Assembly: GCF_900070365.1 (NCBI RefSeq)
Contig: NZ_LN850107.1
Location: forward strand, 5,332,001-5,396,000
From: Alloactinosynnema sp. L-07
Lineage (GTDB): Bacteria; Actinomycetota; Actinomycetes; Mycobacteriales; Pseudonocardiaceae
Direction of reading: 5' to 3'
DNA: 64,000 nucleotides
Positions 61,300 through 64,000 of the stretch are shown here, piece after piece. Position numbers and translations under genes: made by a program. Each line of letters starts with the position of its first letter. The stretch's first letter is position 1. The notes under the pieces are model-generated. The model was not told the origin of the DNA. It saw only the letters and a program-made list of their open reading frames with translations, and did no database searches.

Positions 61300-62178
61300 T
61301 CAAGACTCCTGCGGCACCACCCGCGCGGCCCGCGTGCGCCGCCGCCACCGCCAGACCACGTACGCGGGAACGCCGATGACCAGCAGGAACGGCAGCGACA
61401 CCGCGATCATCCTGACGACGAACTCCGCCGCGTCCAAGAACGCGTGCCAGCCGCCGGAGAACGCGCCCGCCACCGTCGGGTCGTCGTCCGTCGGCGCGGG
61501 CGCGTCCTTGTCCCGCGACATCCGCAGGGTCACGGTGGACATCGCGACGCTGCCCGCGAGCTTCTCGCGCCGCTTGAGCAGTGACTCCAGGTCGGCCTCG
61601 CGCCTGGTCACCTCCGACTCCAACTGCACGACCTCGGAGATACCTGTTGCCTGCCCGAGCAGTGCCCGCACGCGTTCGAGGCTGGCCCGCTGGGTCTGGA
61701 TCCGGCTCTCCACGTCGACCATCTGCTCGGTGACGTCCTGCGCGGACTGGTTGCGCGACTCCACCTTGCCCAAGCCGGACAGCTCACCGAGGGCGGCGTC
61801 GAGCTTGTCGGACGGCACGAACAAGGTCATCGTGGCCGCGTTCGGCCCGACTTCCTCCTCGCCGGTGTAGCCACCGCTCGCGATCGCCACCCCCCGCGCC
61901 CGGCTGGTCGCGTCGGCGATGTCGGGGGTGATCAGCCGCAGCGAAGCGGTGCGCACCAGCTTGCGGTCGACCCCGGGCTGGGCGACCTGCTCGGCCTGCT
62001 TGGCGGGCTCAGCCGGGCCCGCGCCCGCGCCGCCGCCGGTGTTCGCCGCCTCCGGGGCCACGGCCATGTCTCCCCGCATGGCCGGTGCCCCACCACTCGA
62101 CGACTCGGACGCGCCACATGCGCTCACGCTCACCGCGGCCGCCACGGCTAACAGCAGTCCCGCCAGACGTCTTCTCAT
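61300..62178 (-). CDS. DUF4349 lipoprotein
   Basis: This 292-residue protein has a lipobox VSACG with Cys21, a Gly/Ala-rich linker, then the DUF4349 domain with two long helices forming a coiled coil (VDVESRIQTQRASLERVRAL, then VVQLESEVTRREADLESLL). A membrane helix lies near the C-terminus (VRMIAVSLPFLLVIGVPAYV) with an Arg-rich tail. It is probably anchored at both ends and external in between. Function unknown. Confidence 0.88.
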   Translation of the reverse strand: MRRRLAGLLLAVAAAVSVSACGASESSSGGAPAMRGDMAVAPEAANTGGGAGAGPAEPAKQAEQVAQPGVDRKLVRTASLRLITPDIADATSRARGVAIASGGYTGEEEVGPNAATMTLFVPSDKLDAALGELSGLGKVESRNQSAQDVTEQMVDVESRIQTQRASLERVRALLGQATGISEVVQLESEVTRREADLESLLKRREKLAGSVAMSTVTLRMSRDKDAPAPTDDDPTVAGAFSGGWHAFLDAAEFVVRMIAVSLPFLLVIGVPAYVVWRWRRRTRAARVVPQES

Positions 62179-62264
62179 CGAGCCCTCCCAGTCCGATCCG
62201 ATCAGGTCCAGTCCTGATCAGACGGATTCCGGGCCGCGTTCAGTTGCCGATCCGCTGGTCACGC

Positions 62265-62777
62265 TTAGGCGTCGTCTGAGACACGCCGCCGTTGCTCAGG
62301 CTCCAGCAGGTGCTCGAAGGCCTTCAGATTGGCCAGCGACTCGCCGCGCGAGGTGCGCCAGTCCCACTCGCGGCGGATCGACGTGGCGAAGCCGATCTCC
62401 AGGATCGCGTTGAAGTCGCCGTCGGCGGCCTCAAGGACCTGGCCGAGCAGGCGGTCCAGTTCGTCGGGGGTGACCGAGGCCAGGCTGACCCGGCCCAGCA
62501 GGTAGATGTCGCCGACGGTGTCGATCGTGTACGCCACGCCGTAGAGCTTGGCGTTGCGTTTGAGCAGATAGCGGTAGACGGCCTCGTGCGCCTCGTCCGG
62601 GCGGCGGCAGACGAACGCCTCCACCACCAGACCGTGGTTGCCCACGATCAGCCAGGTGTTGGTCTGCTGCTTCTTGGTGCCGGGCAGGGTGACCAGGAAC
62701 CGACCCGGTTTCGGGTGGTCGTAGGCCAGCTCCCGCTCATCAAGGGTCTGCTTGATTACCGCATCGAGATCACTCAC
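62265..62777 (-). CDS. YbjN-domain protein
   Basis: This is a 170-residue cytoplasmic YbjN/T3SS-chaperone-like fold protein ([60 protein letters not shown]). It matches rv0487 by sequence and location. It overlaps the mshA stop by 4 bp (ATGA). YbjN proteins are linked to stress and motility control in other bacteria; the role here is unknown. Confidence 0.92.
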   Translation of the reverse strand: MSDLDAVIKQTLDERELAYDHPKPGRFLVTLPGTKKQQTNTWLIVGNHGLVVEAFVCRRPDEAHEAVYRYLLKRNAKLYGVAYTIDTVGDIYLLGRVSLASVTPDELDRLLGQVLEAADGDFNAILEIGFATSIRREWDWRTSRGESLANLKAFEHLLEPEQRRRVSDDA

Positions 62778-64000
62778 ACCGCAACCTCAGCACGCGTACG
62801 CGAGTAGCGCAGCGCGTGGTCGGCATCGATGTACCCGGTGATCAACGCATCGGTCGTGCGATCCCACGAGAACGCGCGGGCGTGCCGGACAGCGCCGACC
62901 GCCAGCGTCGTCCGCAGGCCGGGGTCGCGGGCGAGCTTGCCGAGCGCGTCGGCCCAGGCGCCGGTGGCGTGGCCGTGGACGAGCAGGCCCGACCGGCCGT
63001 CGGCCACCGCCACCGGCAGGCCGCCGACCGCGGCGGCCACCACGGGGGTGCCGCACGCCTGCGCCTCCAGCGCGACCAGCCCGAAGCTCTCGTTGTGGCT
63101 GGGCACGGCGACGACGTCGGCGGCCCGGTAGATCCGCGCCAGCGCCTCGCCGGACTGCGGCGGGAGGAACCGGACCACGTCGGTGATGCCCAGCGCCACG
63201 GCCAGGTCTTGCAGCGCGGCGGGCTGCTCCAGGCCGGTGCCCGACGGGCCGCCCGCGACCAGCACGATCAAGCGGTCCCGAGCGATGCCGCCCTGGGCCA
63301 GCAGCTCGGCCGCGGCGCGCAGGAGCACGTCGGGGGCCTTGAGCGGCTGGATACGGCCGACGAAGGCGAAGACCACCGCGTCCGGCCGCAGCCCGAGCCA
63401 CGCGCGGGCGGCAAGGCGGTCGCCGGGGCGGAAACGGTCGAGGTCGACGCCGGGGGCGATGATGTCGACCCGCTCGGGGTCGGCGTCGTAGAGGGAGACC
63501 AGCTGCTGGGCCTCGACGTCGGTGTTGGCGACCAGGCGGTCGGCGAAGTCCACGATCTGCTGCTCGCCGATGACCCGCTGCCGCGGCTCGGGGGTGTCGC
63601 CGTCGGCCAGCGCGGCGTTCTTGACCTTGGCCAGGGTGTGCGCGGTGTGCACCAGCGGGACGCCCCACCGCTCGCGGGCGATGCGGCCGACCTGGCCGGA
63701 GAGCCAGTAGTGGGAGTGCAGCAGGTCGTAGTAGCCGGGCTCGTGCCTGGCCTCGGCGCGCAGCAGCCCGGCGGTGAACCCGCACAGCTCGGCGGGCAGG
63801 TCGGCGCGGCTCAGGCCCTCGAACGGGCCCGCGGAGACGTGGCGGACCAGCACGCCGGGGGCCAACTCGGCGACCGGCGGCAGATCCGACGACGTGGCCC
63901 GGGTGAAGACCTCCACCTCGATGCCACGATTGGCCATGCGGGTGGCGGTCTCGGTGATGTAGACGTTCATGCCGCCCGCGTCACCGGTCCCCGGCTGCTC
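62774..64000 (-). CDS. mshA: D-inositol-3-phosphate glycosyltransferase (mycothiol synthesis), 5' end outside window
   Basis: MshA transfers GlcNAc from UDP-GlcNAc to inositol 3-phosphate, the first step of mycothiol synthesis. The frame stays open to 64000 and reads [15 protein letters not shown], the typical MshA N-terminal loop, so the start lies beyond the window and ATG 63970 is internal. 409 codons are visible. GT-B motifs: [40 protein letters not shown] and the C-terminal donor site [20 protein letters not shown]. Confidence 0.97.
   Translation of the reverse strand, partial: EQPGTGDAGGMNVYITETATRMANRGIEVEVFTRATSSDLPPVAELAPGVLVRHVSAGPFEGLSRADLPAELCGFTAGLLRAEARHEPGYYDLLHSHYWLSGQVGRIARERWGVPLVHTAHTLAKVKNAALADGDTPEPRQRVIGEQQIVDFADRLVANTDVEAQQLVSLYDADPERVDIIAPGVDLDRFRPGDRLAARAWLGLRPDAVVFAFVGRIQPLKAPDVLLRAAAELLAQGGIARDRLIVLVAGGPSGTGLEQPAALQDLAVALGITDVVRFLPPQSGEALARIYRAADVVAVPSHNESFGLVALEAQACGTPVVAAAVGGLPVAVADGRSGLLVHGHATGAWADALGKLARDPGLRTTLAVGAVRHARAFSWDRTTDALITGYIDADHALRYSRTRAEVAV

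Overview
The window is high-GC DNA with strong actinobacterial codon bias. Many genes are joined by ATGA or GTGA overlaps, GTG starts are common, and several genes look leaderless. Gene content points to a filamentous actinomycete of the Pseudonocardiales: mycothiol synthesis (mshA), SenX3-RegX3, a BldC regulator, a BldN-like ECF sigma factor, a conservon, XRE/DUF397 pairs, and the heme block with Rex. Genus and species cannot be named from the sequence alone. No rRNA or tRNA gene, CRISPR array or intact transposase was seen.

The backbone, read from right to left, follows the order I recall from the mycobacterial rv0486-rv0534 region: mshA, YbjN protein, gpm, senX3, regX3, Ppx/GppA, the rv0497-like membrane protein, sugar isomerase, proC, HTH protein, bTHX, epimerase, acyltransferase, HAD phosphatase, glutaredoxin, hemA-hemC-hemD-hemB, hemL, histidine phosphatase, resA-ccdA-resB-ccsB, menA. 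Other genes sit in the gaps.

Layout. 1-6.1 kb: end of a YdeI-like gene, a PfkB kinase, a secreted amylase with three CBM25-type modules under a MalR-like operator cluster, and an FAD monooxygenase. 6.1-7 kb: menA. 7-8.3 kb: an XRE regulator with two tandem DUF397 genes. 8.3-15.2 kb: a seven-gene chain running from an NMT1-type binding protein through its permease and ATPase into the conservon cvnABCD. 15.7-18.1 kb: a Cds1-like PLP enzyme with small membrane proteins and an Lrp regulator. 18.3-22.2 kb: bldC, then an accessory island with a NucA/NucB-like nuclease and its overlapping partner, a second XRE/DUF397 pair, and a chain of very small coupled ORFs. 22.2-23.7 kb: a ParA/MinD-like ATPase with a 30-bp minisatellite. 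23.8-29.6 kb: cytochrome c maturation and hemL. 29.6-32.5 kb: small membrane proteins and a 163-bp foldback element. 32.5-38.2 kb: hemB, hemD, hemC, hemA and rex with a Rex operator. 38.3-46.9 kb: a Fic remnant, a molybdopterin oxidoreductase, glutaredoxin, an acyl-CoA synthetase, the BldN-like sigma factor with a frameshifted DUF5667 gene, a HAD phosphatase and a P450. 47-64 kb: acyltransferase, epimerase, bTHX, proC, a TetR/oxidoreductase pair, thioesterase, proline dehydrogenase, isomerase, Ppx, regX3-senX3, gpm, a DUF4349 lipoprotein, the YbjN protein and mshA.

The best candidates for under-described biology are the transporter-conservon chain, the nuclease/partner pair, the frameshifted RsbN-like gene next to the BldN-like sigma factor, the 163-bp foldback element, and the coupled micro-ORF chain beside the second XRE regulator.
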